DNA of 64,000 nucleotides from contig NZ_JAKVPE010000001.1 in NCBI RefSeq assembly GCF_022482365.1, positions 1,426,001 through 1,490,000 on the forward strand, in the 5' to 3' direction. The position numbers and the translations under genes were made by a program. Every line of letters starts with the position of its first letter. The stretch's first letter is position 1. The notes beneath the pieces were generated by a model. That model searched no databases and was not told the origin of the DNA. It saw only the letters and a program-made list of their open reading frames with translations. Below, piece after piece: positions 24,534-33,402 of the stretch. The DNA comes from Limosilactobacillus sp. GTDB taxonomy: Bacteria; Bacillota; Bacilli; Lactobacillales; Lactobacillaceae.

Positions 24534-25337
24534 TTATTTGAATAGTTCTTGCATCTGTTGATCGGTTAGGTCAAATTGCTGTTGAACCTTAGATTTTAAC
24601 TGATCTTCCGGCAGGCCTGCTTCACGCAGTAAGGAAATGGCGCCACGAATTGCCTCCATTTTTCCGGTAGCAATGCCTTCTTCACGGACGTCTTCATCAT
24701 GGAACATCATGTGGGTTTTATTATCCATGTAATCATTCCTCCATTCCGTGTTTTTGCTTAGATTCTGGATGTAATCCTTCAATTCATCGACGTACTCGTC
24801 ATTTACTACATCCTTATTATCCACGTAATCAAGGAAGTTGCGCAAGTCTTTACTGACATCATCTTTGGTGCCCTTAGTGTTCAGAAAAATTGCTGTGCGA
24901 CCGTCGCCCAATTCCAGTGACTTCTCCTGCTTACAGTAACTTAAAAAGTCATACCGATGCAGTCCCAGGCCAAAGGGATCGAAGGGACAGATAAAGATCA
25001 CAAAGGACCTGTTCAGCGTTGCGTACTTCTGACCGTGCTTTAACATCTCACTGTCGATCCGGCCCTGATAATAGCGCACCCGCTGCGGCAGGCCGCGCGT
25101 GTGGCGGATCTGCATGTCGATCTCGTAGACGACGCCGTCCTGGTCCTTGGTGTAAACGTCGAAGCGGACACCGTGGCTGAATTGAGTTTCTTGAATCGTC
25201 TTTTGGACCGTCGGAAACTCAATTCGCTCAATCTTCAGTTCCGGCAGGATCAGCTGAATCAACTGCTGACAGAGCTTTTTGTTGCTCATCACGCTGCCGA
25301 AGACAAAGTCGTCCTGAATGCTAATTTCGTTGTTCAT
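24534..25337 (-). CDS. Rpn family recombination-promoting nuclease / PD-(D/E)XK transposase-like protein
   Basis: 267 residues from ATG 25337 (GAGG eight bases upstream; GTG 25346 possible). The nuclease core is visible: GVRFDVYTKDQDGVVYEIDMQ has been read as D...E-x-D-x-Q of the PD-(D/E)XK fold. It is preceded by DDFVFGSVMSNKKLCQQLI, the typical N-terminus. The C-terminus carries the usual short helical repeats (ISLLREAGLPEDQLKSKV). Family members promote RecA-independent recombination; many are mobile. It stands alone between terminators. Confidence 0.88.
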   Translation of the reverse strand: MNNEISIQDDFVFGSVMSNKKLCQQLIQLILPELKIERIEFPTVQKTIQETQFSHGVRFDVYTKDQDGVVYEIDMQIRHTRGLPQRVRYYQGRIDSEMLKHGQKYATLNRSFVIFICPFDPFGLGLHRYDFLSYCKQEKSLELGDGRTAIFLNTKGTKDDVSKDLRNFLDYVDNKDVVNDEYVDELKDYIQNLSKNTEWRNDYMDNKTHMMFHDEDVREEGIATGKMEAIRGAISLLREAGLPEDQLKSKVQQQFDLTDQQMQELFK

Positions 25338-25460
25338 TTCATTCACCTCGTATTTATTGCTCTAATTAATAAATACGTAAAAAATCGCCAAATGTATTAA
25401 AAAAATCCGCACTATTTTTGTAGCGCGGATTTATTCATTAATTGGGAACGAATCAATTAA

Positions 25461-26882
25461 CTAGGCCGCAGCGGCTTCAGTGTGCGCTGCTGGCTTTTCG
25501 GTTGGCTTCAGAAAGGCCCCGGTGATGATGGCGAGGATCGTTACCAGGAACGGGAAGAAGGCCCACGGGATAAACTTGAGCGGGTCAATCTGCAGGGCAC
25601 CAGCGATGAAGACCCCGGAAACCGACCACGGGATGATCGCGTTGACGGCCGCCCCGGCATCGTTTAGGATCCGGGTGAGGTACTTGCGCTTCAAGCCCAG
25701 CTGGTCAAAGGACTTCAGGAAGGACTGACCCGGCAGGATGATGGCGAGGTAGTGTTCCCCGACTAGAACGTTGACCCCGATGCAGGTCACGGCAACGGCG
25801 GTGGTCAGCCGGCCCGGCGTCATGATTGACTTGGACAGGTGGTCGATGATCGCACCGATGATGTTGAACTTGATCAAAAGTCCCCCAAGTGCCAGGGCGA
25901 AAATGATCAGGGCTAAGGACGTCAGCATGCTGGCGATCCCACCCTTGGACAGCAAGGTGTCGATGGTCTTGTCACCGGTGTGGGAAACGTAGCCCATCAT
26001 GATTGTCTTGGTAATCGTGCTGATACTGGTGGCTGGCGCGTGGATCCAACCGAGGGCGGCGGCAAAGAGTGAACCAAGGCCCAGCGATGGAATGGCCGGG
26101 ACCTGCAGGATCGCCAGGACGATCAGCAGAACCACCGGCAGCATCGCCCAGCCGGAGATCCAAAAACCGTTGGCCAAGCCGTGCATCATTTGGTGAACGG
26201 CGGTTAAGCTGACCTTCTTAGAGTTCAGGCCCAGCATGGTGTAGAGCACTACGCAGATTGCCCAGGCCGGAATATCGGTAATCATCAGCGCCTTAATGTG
26301 TTCGTAGATGCTGATCTTACCGACGCTGGCGGCCAGGTTGGTGGTCCCGGACAGCGGTGAAATGTTGGAACCACAGAAGGCCCCGGAAACAATCACCCCG
26401 GCGGTCAGACCAGGGTTGATCTTCAGCGTCGCCCCGATCCCGATGAAGGCAATCCCCATCGTGGAAACGGTGGTAAAGGAGCTCCCGCAGGCGACCCCAA
26501 CCAGGGTACAAACGATGAAGACCGTCGGCAGGAAGAACTTGACCGAGATGATCTTGAAGCCGAAGTACATGATCGTCGGAATCGTCCCGGAGAAGATCCA
26601 GGTGGCAATCAGGACCCCGATCGACAGGAAGATCACCAGGGGGTCAACCCCGGCCCGCAGTCCGCTGCGCATCCCATCCATGACCGTGTCCCAAGAAAAG
26701 CCCCGCAGCCGGCCGTAGATGGCCAGGAAGGTGAAGGCGATGAATAACGGTGCTTGCGGTTCCTGCTTGCGAACGATAATCAGGTAGCCCAGGATACACA
26801 GAATGACTACCAGGACGGCGAGACTCTCGCCAAAGCTAAAGACCGGTTCGGGCCGGTTTGCTGATTTCTTAAATAGACTCAT
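25461..26882 (-). CDS. NhaC family Na+/H+ antiporter or amino-acid/H+ exchanger
   Basis: 473 residues with about 11-12 membrane segments. The IT/NhaC signature is seen in ACGSSFTTVSTMGIAFIGIG and SGAFCGSNISPLSGTTNLAA. The family includes NhaC, malate/lactate antiporter MleN and putative amino-acid carriers, so the substrate is open. The ATG is 12 bases after GGGG. Expression is probably controlled by the long leader at 26883-27162, whose last element is a terminator hairpin. Confidence 0.88.
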   Translation of the reverse strand: MSLFKKSANRPEPVFSFGESLAVLVVILCILGYLIIVRKQEPQAPLFIAFTFLAIYGRLRGFSWDTVMDGMRSGLRAGVDPLVIFLSIGVLIATWIFSGTIPTIMYFGFKIISVKFFLPTVFIVCTLVGVACGSSFTTVSTMGIAFIGIGATLKINPGLTAGVIVSGAFCGSNISPLSGTTNLAASVGKISIYEHIKALMITDIPAWAICVVLYTMLGLNSKKVSLTAVHQMMHGLANGFWISGWAMLPVVLLIVLAILQVPAIPSLGLGSLFAAALGWIHAPATSISTITKTIMMGYVSHTGDKTIDTLLSKGGIASMLTSLALIIFALALGGLLIKFNIIGAIIDHLSKSIMTPGRLTTAVAVTCIGVNVLVGEHYLAIILPGQSFLKSFDQLGLKRKYLTRILNDAGAAVNAIIPWSVSGVFIAGALQIDPLKFIPWAFFPFLVTILAIITGAFLKPTEKPAAHTEAAAA

Positions 26883-26909
26883 TATTAATCATTTCCCCTT
26901 AGTTTAACC

Positions 26910-26958
26910 AAAAAAACACCAACCAGACTGACGAGCCGCTCGGCAATCTAGTTGGTGA
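26910..26958 (-). terminator. Attenuator-type terminator in front of nhaC
   Basis: On the minus strand CACCAAC...GCCGAGC pairs with GCTCG...GTTGGTG and is followed by TTTTTTTGG, 28 bp before the nhaC start. A terminator placed upstream of a gene it shares a transcript with suggests conditional read-through. Confidence 0.75.
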
Positions 26959-27081
26959 CCTTTTGCAAAATAGTAATTAAGGAGACCATCCCTGCTAGAT
27001 TGGACTCACCTAGCAGGGATGCATTAAACACAACGCTGCTTCGGTGCGAGCGCTCCTGCCCGCGCCGAAACGGCACAGACA

Positions 27082-27135
27082 TTACGCTGAATAAGCATCG
27101 TTGTTATAATACTTCGCCGTGTTTAATGACTTCAT
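27082..27135 (-). CDS. 17-residue leader peptide ORF
   Basis: MKSLNTAKYYNNDAYSA, with AAGGGA ten bases before the ATG. It is rich in Tyr (3), Asn (3) and Ala (3). Its last codons overlap the first arm of the large leader stem, so ribosome position would alter folding. Translation is not proven. Confidence 0.45.
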   Translation of the reverse strand: MKSLNTAKYYNNDAYSA

Positions 27136-27168
27136 TGTGATTCGTTCCCTTCGTGATTTGTTGCCATT

Positions 27169-27197
27169 ATTAAAACATTCTCATTTTAATTTGTCAA
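27169..27197 (-). promoter_or_regulatory. nhaC promoter
   Basis: TTGACA (27197-27192), 17-bp spacer, TTTAAT (27174-27169) on the minus strand. Confidence 0.8.
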
Positions 27198-27283
27198 CCT
27201 CTCATAGCACTTTAATCTGAAATTGCTTGTTTTTGTCGGGACCAGCCACTAAAATTTGAGACAAAAACGGGAGCGTTCAGATC

Positions 27284-28276
27284 ATGGCACAGAAAAAACT
27301 ATTATTACTATCCACCGGTGGCACCATCGCCTCGGTCGTCTCTGACGAGGGTCTGGTCCCCGGCGAAACCGGTGAGCAGTTGCTGCAAATGCTGGGGAGC
27401 GTCCCTTACGACGTCACCGTCAAGGACATTCTCCAGCTGGACTCGTCCAACATCCAGCCCGAGGAATGGAAGACGATCGCGGAGGCCATCTACCGCTACC
27501 GCAACGACTTCGACGGAATCGTCGTCTCCCACGGCACCGACACGATGGCCTATACGGCGTCGATGATGACCTTCATGCTCCAAAATATCAACGTCCCGGT
27601 GGTCTTCACCGGAAGTCAGGTCCCGATCAACGTCATCTTAAGCGACGCTCCCGACAACCTCCAGCTGGCCTTCGCTGCGGCCGCCCAGCTGCCACCGGAC
27701 ATCTACCTGGCCTTTAACCGCAAGATCATGCGCGGCTGCCGGAGCGTCAAGGTACGGACGACCGCCTTCAACGCCTTCGAGAGCGTCAACGTGCCGCCAG
27801 TGGCCGCCGTGACCTCCGACGGCTTTACCATCATGAACCGCCGGCCGCACCACCAGCAGGATTGCGTCCTCAACACCCGGATCGACACCAACGTTTTCCT
27901 GGTCAAACTCTTCCCTGGCTTTGATCCCCGCTTCCTGCAAGCGATGGCTAAACACGACTGCCACGGGATCGTGATCGAGGCGTACGGGCTCGGCGGGATG
28001 ACCTACATTCGCCGCAACATCGCCGCTGCGGTCGGCCAGCTGATCCGCCGCGAGATCCCGGTCGTGGCGACCAGCCAGTGCCTGTACGAGCGCAGCGACC
28101 TGACCAAGTATGAGGTCGGCCGCCAGGCGCTGGTCGAAGGGGCAATCAGCGCCCACGACATGACCTCCGAGAGCGCCATCACCAAGCTGATGTGGGGCCT
28201 CGGCCAGGGGATGGACGTCGCGGCGATCACGAAATTCTTCGAGACCGACGTGGCCGGCGAAGTGACTTTGAATTAG
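27284..28276 (+). CDS. ansA: Type I L-asparaginase
   Basis: 330 residues. Both active-site threonine blocks are present: LSTGGTIASV at residues 10-19 and SHGTDTMAY at 82-90 (HGTDT). Absence of a signal peptide indicates the cytoplasmic type I enzyme that hydrolyses asparagine to aspartate and ammonia. It is divergent from nhaC across about 400 bp. A bidirectional terminator follows. Confidence 0.93.
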   Translation: MAQKKLLLLSTGGTIASVVSDEGLVPGETGEQLLQMLGSVPYDVTVKDILQLDSSNIQPEEWKTIAEAIYRYRNDFDGIVVSHGTDTMAYTASMMTFMLQNINVPVVFTGSQVPINVILSDAPDNLQLAFAAAAQLPPDIYLAFNRKIMRGCRSVKVRTTAFNAFESVNVPPVAAVTSDGFTIMNRRPHHQQDCVLNTRIDTNVFLVKLFPGFDPRFLQAMAKHDCHGIVIEAYGLGGMTYIRRNIAAAVGQLIRREIPVVATSQCLYERSDLTKYEVGRQALVEGAISAHDMTSESAITKLMWGLGQGMDVAAITKFFETDVAGEVTLN

Positions 28277-28285
28277 CAATAAAAA

Positions 28286-28334
28286 AAAGAATGAGATTTC
28301 ATCCCCGCCCAAGGCATGAAATCTCATTCTTTAT
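28286..28334. terminator. Bidirectional terminator
   Basis: AAAGAATGAGATTTCAT pairs perfectly with ATGAAATCTCATTCTTT. It divides asparaginase from the convergent esterase gene. Confidence 0.88.
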
Positions 28335-29077
28335 TTTTGCAAAAATTCGCTCACGGTCTGCAGCGTCTCTGCCAGCTTTGGCCCCTCCAAGAGGTGATCC
28401 TCGCCTTCCAGGAGGTGCAGCTCGGTGTTTGGAATAATCACGTTGTACTTACGGGCGGCCTCCGGTGATACCACCTGGTCGTCTAGGCCATGAATGATCA
28501 GCGTCGGATTGCCGAAGTGCTGGGCCGTTTCGTAAATCGGCAGCAGCTGGGCGGTCCGAAAATACTGGCCGCTGACCTCCTGGCCGTTCACCTCGACCGC
28601 CAGCGGAATGTGGTTCGGGTCGTAGGTGCTGCCCTGGCAACGGCCGTAGAGGGCGTCGTCCTTGAGCGTTGCTGCCGGGGCCAGCAGCACCAGCTTGTCG
28701 ATCAGGTCGCGGTAGTAGCCCGCCAGCATCGAGGCCACGACCCCGCCCTGGGAGTGACCGACCAGGTAGATCTGCCGGGCCCCAATCTTGGTCCGGGCAA
28801 AATCGATGATGGCCATCCCGTCCAGGATTTCACCCAGCACCGTCATCTGGGCAAAGTCGCCGTCGCTCTCGCCGCAGCCGGCAAAGTCAAAGCGCAGCGT
28901 CGGGATCCCCGCCTGGTTCAGCTTGGCGGACAGGTCGTACAATAGCTTGCCGGCTTGGTAGCCGCGGTTCCCCTGAAAGCCGTGCATCAGGATCGCTACC
29001 CGATCGTTCTCCAGCTTGTCGGTGCCCTCCAGCACGCCCCGGAGCGTCAGTCCAGCACGTTGAATCGTTATCTCCAT
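28331..29077 (-). CDS. Alpha/beta hydrolase, cinnamoyl/feruloyl esterase-like
   Basis: 248 residues. HGFQGNRGYQAG (oxyanion hole), nucleophile elbow YLVGHSQGGVVASMLAG (Ser 109), Asp in HGLDDQVVSPEA and His in EGEDHLLEG make a complete triad. The length and the TLRFDFAGCGESDG and VVLLAPAA-type blocks closely resemble the L. johnsonii cinnamoyl esterase LJ0536. Likely role: hydrolysis of hydroxycinnamate esters of plant origin in the cytoplasm. Substrate assignment is by resemblance only. Confidence 0.88.
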   Translation of the reverse strand: MEITIQRAGLTLRGVLEGTDKLENDRVAILMHGFQGNRGYQAGKLLYDLSAKLNQAGIPTLRFDFAGCGESDGDFAQMTVLGEILDGMAIIDFARTKIGARQIYLVGHSQGGVVASMLAGYYRDLIDKLVLLAPAATLKDDALYGRCQGSTYDPNHIPLAVEVNGQEVSGQYFRTAQLLPIYETAQHFGNPTLIIHGLDDQVVSPEAARKYNVIIPNTELHLLEGEDHLLEGPKLAETLQTVSEFLQK

Positions 29078-29245
29078 TCTAATCCATCCTTTCTGCTTAT
29101 CACCGTTGCCTTCATTTTACCGTGTCCGGCCCGGGCAAGCTAGCGGGCATTAACCTGACGTTAAGTCCCCTTAGCCAACCCTCAATTTTTCTCCTACCCC
29201 TTTCCTGCTAAGCTGTTAATAAGAACAACGAAGGAGGAAATCACC

Positions 29246-30217
29246 ATGACCAAGAATCGTGTAACGGAAATTTTAGGAAGCGAAAAGCCAATCATCCAGG
29301 CACCAATGGACTGGATCACTGACGCCAAGCTGGTTGCCGCCGTCAATGCGGCCGGGGGCTTTGGCTTCTTGGCGCCCAACGCTGGGCAGACTACCAATGC
29401 CAAGTCACCGGCCGAGGCCGTTTCCCGGATGAAAAACGAGATTGAGCAGACAAAGGCCCTGACCGACCGGCCGTTTGGGCTGTGCGTCCTGCCCGGCGAT
29501 CCCCAAACGGACCAGTTTACCGCGCCGATGGTGGATCTGGCCATCGAGGAAGGCGTCAAGGCCATTGCCTACGTCGGCGACCGCCTGATCCCCGAACTCT
29601 TCGCCAAAATCAAGGACAACGGTCTGATCTTGATCTACCGGGCCCTGAATAATCCGTCCGTCGAGCAGTTCAAGACGGCCGCCGCAATGGGTGCGGACAT
29701 GGTCGTCGTCACCGGTTTCGACCACGGTGGCGACCTGCCGTACAAGTCTATCAGTACCCTGGAACTGATCCCGCAGGTCGTTGATGCCGTTGACATCCCC
29801 GTCCTGGCCGATGGCGGCATCGCGGACCGGCGCACCGTCAACGCGGTCTTTGCCCTGGGCGCCGAGGGTGTTTACTGCGGGACGGTCTTCATTGCCAGCG
29901 ACGAATGCCCGGCCAACAAGACCATCAAGAACTTCATCGTCAGCAACAATGCCGACAGCCTAGTCCTCTTCCGTGGAGCCCCGTCACCATACTACCGGTC
30001 CATTCCAACGACCCTTGCACTCAAGCTCCAGCAGATGAGCCGCCAGGGCGCCGCTAACGAGGAGATCGGCAAGCTGATGCGGGGCGCCGTCCGCAATGCC
30101 CTCGTGGACGGTGACATGGAAAACGGTCTTGCCACCCTGGGCAACGGGATCAGCAACATCCACGCGATCCGGCCCGTTAAGGAAATCATTGACGACCTAA
30201 CCCACGATGTCGCCTAG
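29246..30217 (+). CDS. NAD(P)H-dependent flavin oxidoreductase (nitronate monooxygenase / FabK-like)
   Basis: 323 residues, FMN-binding TIM barrel. Visible are PIIQAPMDWITDAKLVAAVN at the N-terminus, GFLAPNAG, DMVVVTGFDHGGD (conserved G-x-(D/E)-x-GGH-like loop) and PVLADGGIADRRT. AAGGAGG ribosome site. The 3' end overlaps the convergent LysR gene by 21 bp. Nitronate oxidation or enoyl reduction cannot be separated from sequence; no fab genes are nearby, so the former is favoured. Confidence 0.88.
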   Translation: MTKNRVTEILGSEKPIIQAPMDWITDAKLVAAVNAAGGFGFLAPNAGQTTNAKSPAEAVSRMKNEIEQTKALTDRPFGLCVLPGDPQTDQFTAPMVDLAIEEGVKAIAYVGDRLIPELFAKIKDNGLILIYRALNNPSVEQFKTAAAMGADMVVVTGFDHGGDLPYKSISTLELIPQVVDAVDIPVLADGGIADRRTVNAVFALGAEGVYCGTVFIASDECPANKTIKNFIVSNNADSLVLFRGAPSPYYRSIPTTLALKLQQMSRQGAANEEIGKLMRGAVRNALVDGDMENGLATLGNGISNIHAIRPVKEIIDDLTHDVA

Positions 30218-31081
30218 CTGTTTCATCGACTTCAGGATCTCCTGCATGTCTGCCCCCTGCCGGTAGAGCCAACCGACCGCAAAGCAGTTATCGACCCAGG
30301 GGGCCAAATCCAGCGTTGGCAAGTCGCTCAGGCCCGCAAAAACGGAATTTTGGGCGTGCCATTCCAGCGCCATCGTCACGGCATTCTCGTTTTGAACCAA
30401 ACTAAAAATCGTCGAAGGATCACTCGTCTTGAGCATCAGATGGAGTGGTCCTGTTTTCTTTTCCAGTGAACGGAAAAGGTCGGTTTCTAACGAGTCGTTA
30501 AAAAGGACGAATGATTGCCGAGCGATATCCTCCTTACCCGGCTTTTCGAGCGTGTTCAGCTGGTTACCTGGACTAAAGATTAGTTTGGAACGGGTCGTCC
30601 CCAACGATTGAAATTTCAGTCCGCTCAGCTGATCCTGATGCGCCCGGTCGATGATGATCAGCCCCAGGTCCAATTCCCCCGCACGGAGGTCGGCGACAAT
30701 CTGCTTAGTCGGCATGATCGCAATCGTTAGGCGGTATTTCTCCTCTAACTTGGCCATCTGTTCCATCAGCTGCTTGGTCATCGTATTGGCAACGCCGAGC
30801 CGCAAGCGCCGGCGGTTTGACTTCACCAGTTCCTCAGTCTGCCGATCCAGCTCCAGCATGGCGGAGTAGGCTGTGCGCGCCGCTGGCAGCAGCTGCCGAC
30901 CGGCGTAAGACAACGACGTCCCCATCCGGCTCCGGTTAAACAGTGTCAAGCCCATTTCTCGTTCCATTTGTGAAATGGCCTTGCTTAACCCCGGAACGCT
31001 GATGTGCAGCTTTTTGGCGGCCGCAGCGATGCTGGGTGAATCTGCCAGCGTCAGAAAATACGATAGTTGTTCATAGGTCAC
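30197..31081 (-). CDS. LysR family transcriptional regulator
   Basis: 294 residues from GTG 31081 with GGGGGG nine bases upstream; the 14-codon upstream extension is inside a terminator hairpin and rejected. The HTH has SIAAAAKKLHISVPGLSKAI and the wing LFNRSRMGTSLSYAGRQLL. A normal effector domain follows. Its end overlaps the nitronate-monooxygenase-like gene, which is the likeliest partner. Confidence 0.9.
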   Translation of the reverse strand: MTYEQLSYFLTLADSPSIAAAAKKLHISVPGLSKAISQMEREMGLTLFNRSRMGTSLSYAGRQLLPAARTAYSAMLELDRQTEELVKSNRRRLRLGVANTMTKQLMEQMAKLEEKYRLTIAIMPTKQIVADLRAGELDLGLIIIDRAHQDQLSGLKFQSLGTTRSKLIFSPGNQLNTLEKPGKEDIARQSFVLFNDSLETDLFRSLEKKTGPLHLMLKTSDPSTIFSLVQNENAVTMALEWHAQNSVFAGLSDLPTLDLAPWVDNCFAVGWLYRQGADMQEILKSMKQLGDIVG

Positions 31082-31123
31082 GTCAGTTTGCCCCCCTTTT
31101 CCTTTGATTTTAGCACGACACAA

Positions 31124-31160
31124 GGGCCAGCTGGGATCTAGAAGTGATCCCAGCTGGCCC
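31124..31160 (-). terminator. Long perfect hairpin after ndh
   Basis: GGGCCAGCTGGGATC (31124-31138) pairs perfectly with GATCCCAGCTGGCCC (31146-31160). The minus-strand tail TTGTGTCG is weak in T, so read-through into lysR is possible. Confidence 0.65.
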
Positions 31161-31181
31161 TTGTTAAGTCACGATTCAATT

Positions 31182-32402
31182 CTAGTGGTAAAGGTCGAAG
31201 CGCCCCTTAGCAAGCAGTTCCTTGACGCCACCGGTTTCCAGCAGCGATTTGTTCATGATCATCTTCTTGACCACTGATGCCGGGTAGCCCTTAGTTGAAT
31301 GACCCATGGCCACACCAAAGGCCCGGGTGTTCCCGACCGAGGCCACCGTCCCCAGTGACTTATAGGTATAGGCTCCCGGCCGGCTGGTCCCCTTGACGCG
31401 CGCAGCAATGTCTTTGGCAACGTAATTGGCCATCGAAAGCGCAATTTGGGCGGTCGTTGGATACGGCCGCTTGCCGTCAGGTGGCATAACGGCTGCATCG
31501 TCACCGACCATGTACACCTCATCATGATCGGGGGCGGTCAGGTGAGCACTGTCCATTACCCGACCACGCCGCGCTTGCAAGCCAGACTCGGCCACGATCG
31601 GGCTGCCGCTAACCCCGGTCGTCCAGATGATGGTGTTTCCACTAATTTTGTGGAGTGGGGCACCATCCTCATCACCGGCGCCCTTGTAGAGAACCACGCC
31701 CGGCTGGATTTCCTGAATCAGGGCCTCGGTAGTGATGTTGACGTCCAGCTTCTTCAGCAGGTTCACCCCGTAGTCCGCCAGCTTGTCATCAAACATCGGC
31801 AGCAGACGCTTAGAGGCATCCACGATTTCAATCTTAATCTGATCCGGACGCACGCCCGCCAGTTCAGCGTAACGCTTCCGGCCATCCGCCACGGCCCCGG
31901 CAAGCTCGATCCCGGAGAAGCCGGCTCCGCAGATAATGATCTTCAGGTTGTTTTCGTCCTTGGTTTGCCGATAGTCCTTCATTTGCGCGGTGATATGATC
32001 ACGAATTGCCTCAGCCTGATCAACATTGGCCATCGGCAGGCTGTTCTCCTCTGCGCCCTTGATGCCAAAAGTTTCGGAAACAAAGCCCAGGGCAAAGACA
32101 CAGTAATCATAGGAAAGCGGCTCGTGCTTAGCAAGTTCTACCGTCTTCTTTTCGATGTCCACCTTATCCACGTGGTCCTGGATGAAGGTGGTCATCTTCG
32201 GATCCAACACGTCAGCAATCGGGAAGAGGATCTTGCTTGCCGGTAAATTTCCAGAGGCAACCTCATGCAGGTCGGTTGCTTCGTAGTGGTACGAATTTTG
32301 GTCGACCAGTGTGATGGCGACCTCCCCGCGCAGCTTTTTTTGCAATTCAACAACCGTTTTCAGGCCACCGTAACCGGCACCGAGCACTACAACTTTCTTC
32401 AT
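31182..32402 (-). CDS. ndh: Type II NADH dehydrogenase (NDH-2)
   Basis: 406 residues from ATG 32402 with GGAGGAG. Two dinucleotide-binding folds are seen: VVVLGAGYGGLKTVVEL (FAD) and IIICGAGFSGIELAGAVAD (NADH). The quinone-site region YPTTAQIALSMANYVAKDI and the flavin-contacting VGDDAAV are present. It feeds electrons from NADH to the menaquinone pool for the cytochrome bd oxidase encoded nearby. It lies 23 bp downstream of menA in the same operon. Confidence 0.94.
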   Translation of the reverse strand: MKKVVVLGAGYGGLKTVVELQKKLRGEVAITLVDQNSYHYEATDLHEVASGNLPASKILFPIADVLDPKMTTFIQDHVDKVDIEKKTVELAKHEPLSYDYCVFALGFVSETFGIKGAEENSLPMANVDQAEAIRDHITAQMKDYRQTKDENNLKIIICGAGFSGIELAGAVADGRKRYAELAGVRPDQIKIEIVDASKRLLPMFDDKLADYGVNLLKKLDVNITTEALIQEIQPGVVLYKGAGDEDGAPLHKISGNTIIWTTGVSGSPIVAESGLQARRGRVMDSAHLTAPDHDEVYMVGDDAAVMPPDGKRPYPTTAQIALSMANYVAKDIAARVKGTSRPGAYTYKSLGTVASVGNTRAFGVAMGHSTKGYPASVVKKMIMNKSLLETGGVKELLAKGRFDLYH

Positions 32403-32425
32403 TTTGTTCTCCTCCATTTCTAAAA

Positions 32426-33328
32426 TCAAATTATAATTCCAAACCAATAAGTTATCAGTTGGGTAGCTGAACCAACAAGCAGGATCTTGACCGCACAAAT
32501 AAATGTTTCAGTTTTGATTTGCTTTTGAGCCAATAGCTTGTTCTGGTGATAAGTAAACGGTAAAATAACCAGTGAAAGCCAAACTGTCCAGGGGGCAACA
32601 CCAAGCAGCGGCGAGATAACGATCATCACGAAGGCAAGGATGTTCTTGATGCTAAAGGCAGCTAAGGCATTGCGCTTGCCAATGAAATGAACGATCGTCT
32701 TGCGATGATTGTCCTCGTCCTCCTGGGCATCACAGATGTTGTTGGCGAGCAGCAAGTTAGAAATCCACAGTTCATCCGGCAGAGCAACCACCAGGATTCG
32801 CCAAAGCGTTGCCCAATTCCAGGTAAAGTACTGGTAGGCATTCAAATAGACGCTCAGCAGGGTAATCATGACGCCCATCGTAAAACCGGCCGCGATTTCG
32901 CCAAATGGCAAATTCGAGATCGGATAAGGCCCCGATGAATACCAAATGCCAATCGCAAAGCAGAACATCCCCATCCAGAGGACCGGCCAGCCAGCGCGAT
33001 ACACCAGCCAGAATCCCATCAGGGCAGCAACCACGGAAAAGGTCACCAGTAAGGCCAACACTAGCTGGGGTGATAAGTTTTCGCGCCCAATAATGTTGGT
33101 TTTTTGCTTATAGTTTTGCTGATCGACCGCATGGTTATAGTCGTTATAGTTGTCCAGCATGTCAACGGCCATATTGAACAACAGCATTGCAACAAAAAAG
33201 ATAATTGCTAGCGTCCAGTTAATCGAGTGAAAATAATAGAGGCTAAAGCCCATCCCCAAGAGGAAGGGAACCACGCTGGCCGTCTTGGCCTTGATTTCAA
33301 CAAGTTCTAAAAAAACATCTAGTGCCAC
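32426..33328 (-). CDS. menA: 1,4-dihydroxy-2-naphthoate polyprenyltransferase MenA
   Basis: 300 residues from GTG 33328 (AAGGA nine bases upstream; TTG 33331 possible). UbiA-family membrane protein with about eight helices and the first Asp-rich motif NMAVDMLDNYNDYNHAVD; the second is NNICDAQEDEDNHRKT. It joins a polyprenyl chain to DHNA to make demethylmenaquinone. No other men genes are in the window, which fits lactobacilli that import the naphthoate precursor. Confidence 0.93.
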   Translation of the reverse strand: MALDVFLELVEIKAKTASVVPFLLGMGFSLYYFHSINWTLAIIFFVAMLLFNMAVDMLDNYNDYNHAVDQQNYKQKTNIIGRENLSPQLVLALLVTFSVVAALMGFWLVYRAGWPVLWMGMFCFAIGIWYSSGPYPISNLPFGEIAAGFTMGVMITLLSVYLNAYQYFTWNWATLWRILVVALPDELWISNLLLANNICDAQEDEDNHRKTIVHFIGKRNALAAFSIKNILAFVMIVISPLLGVAPWTVWLSLVILPFTYHQNKLLAQKQIKTETFICAVKILLVGSATQLITYWFGIII

Positions 33329-33341
33329 CAAACCACATCCT

Positions 33342-33361
33342 TTCGGTATATTCGGTATAAT
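33342..33361 (+). promoter_or_regulatory. hepT -10 region with tandem TTCGGTATA
   Basis: TTCGGTATA occurs twice in direct contact (33342-33350, 33351-33359), the second running into TATAAT (33356-33361). The -35 is weak. It lies between the divergent menA and hepT genes and may coordinate them. Confidence 0.5.
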
Positions 33362-33402
33362 TAAAGTTAGTTAAATTCATCAAAACAAGGGAACTAAGCA
33401 GC

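Larger units (their letters stand above)
26883..27162 (-). promoter_or_regulatory. Structured 5' leader of nhaC, candidate cis-regulatory RNA
   Basis: About 280 nt separate the promoter from nhaC. In transcript order: a 17-codon ORF (27135-27082); an 11-of-12 stem between 27104-27093 and 27041-27030; inside it a 10-pair hairpin at 27080-27058 (GTCTGTGCCG/CGGCGCGGGC, with G-U pairs); a perfect 12-bp hairpin between 27021-27010 and 26998-26987; and the terminator. No T-box sequence and no lysine-riboswitch core were found. Leader-peptide or ligand-dependent attenuation is inferred. Confidence 0.6.

Noticed and set aside
26883-27162. T-box or lysine riboswitch in front of nhaC
   Set aside because: Neither the T-box core (AGGGTGGNACCGCG) nor the lysine aptamer blocks are present.
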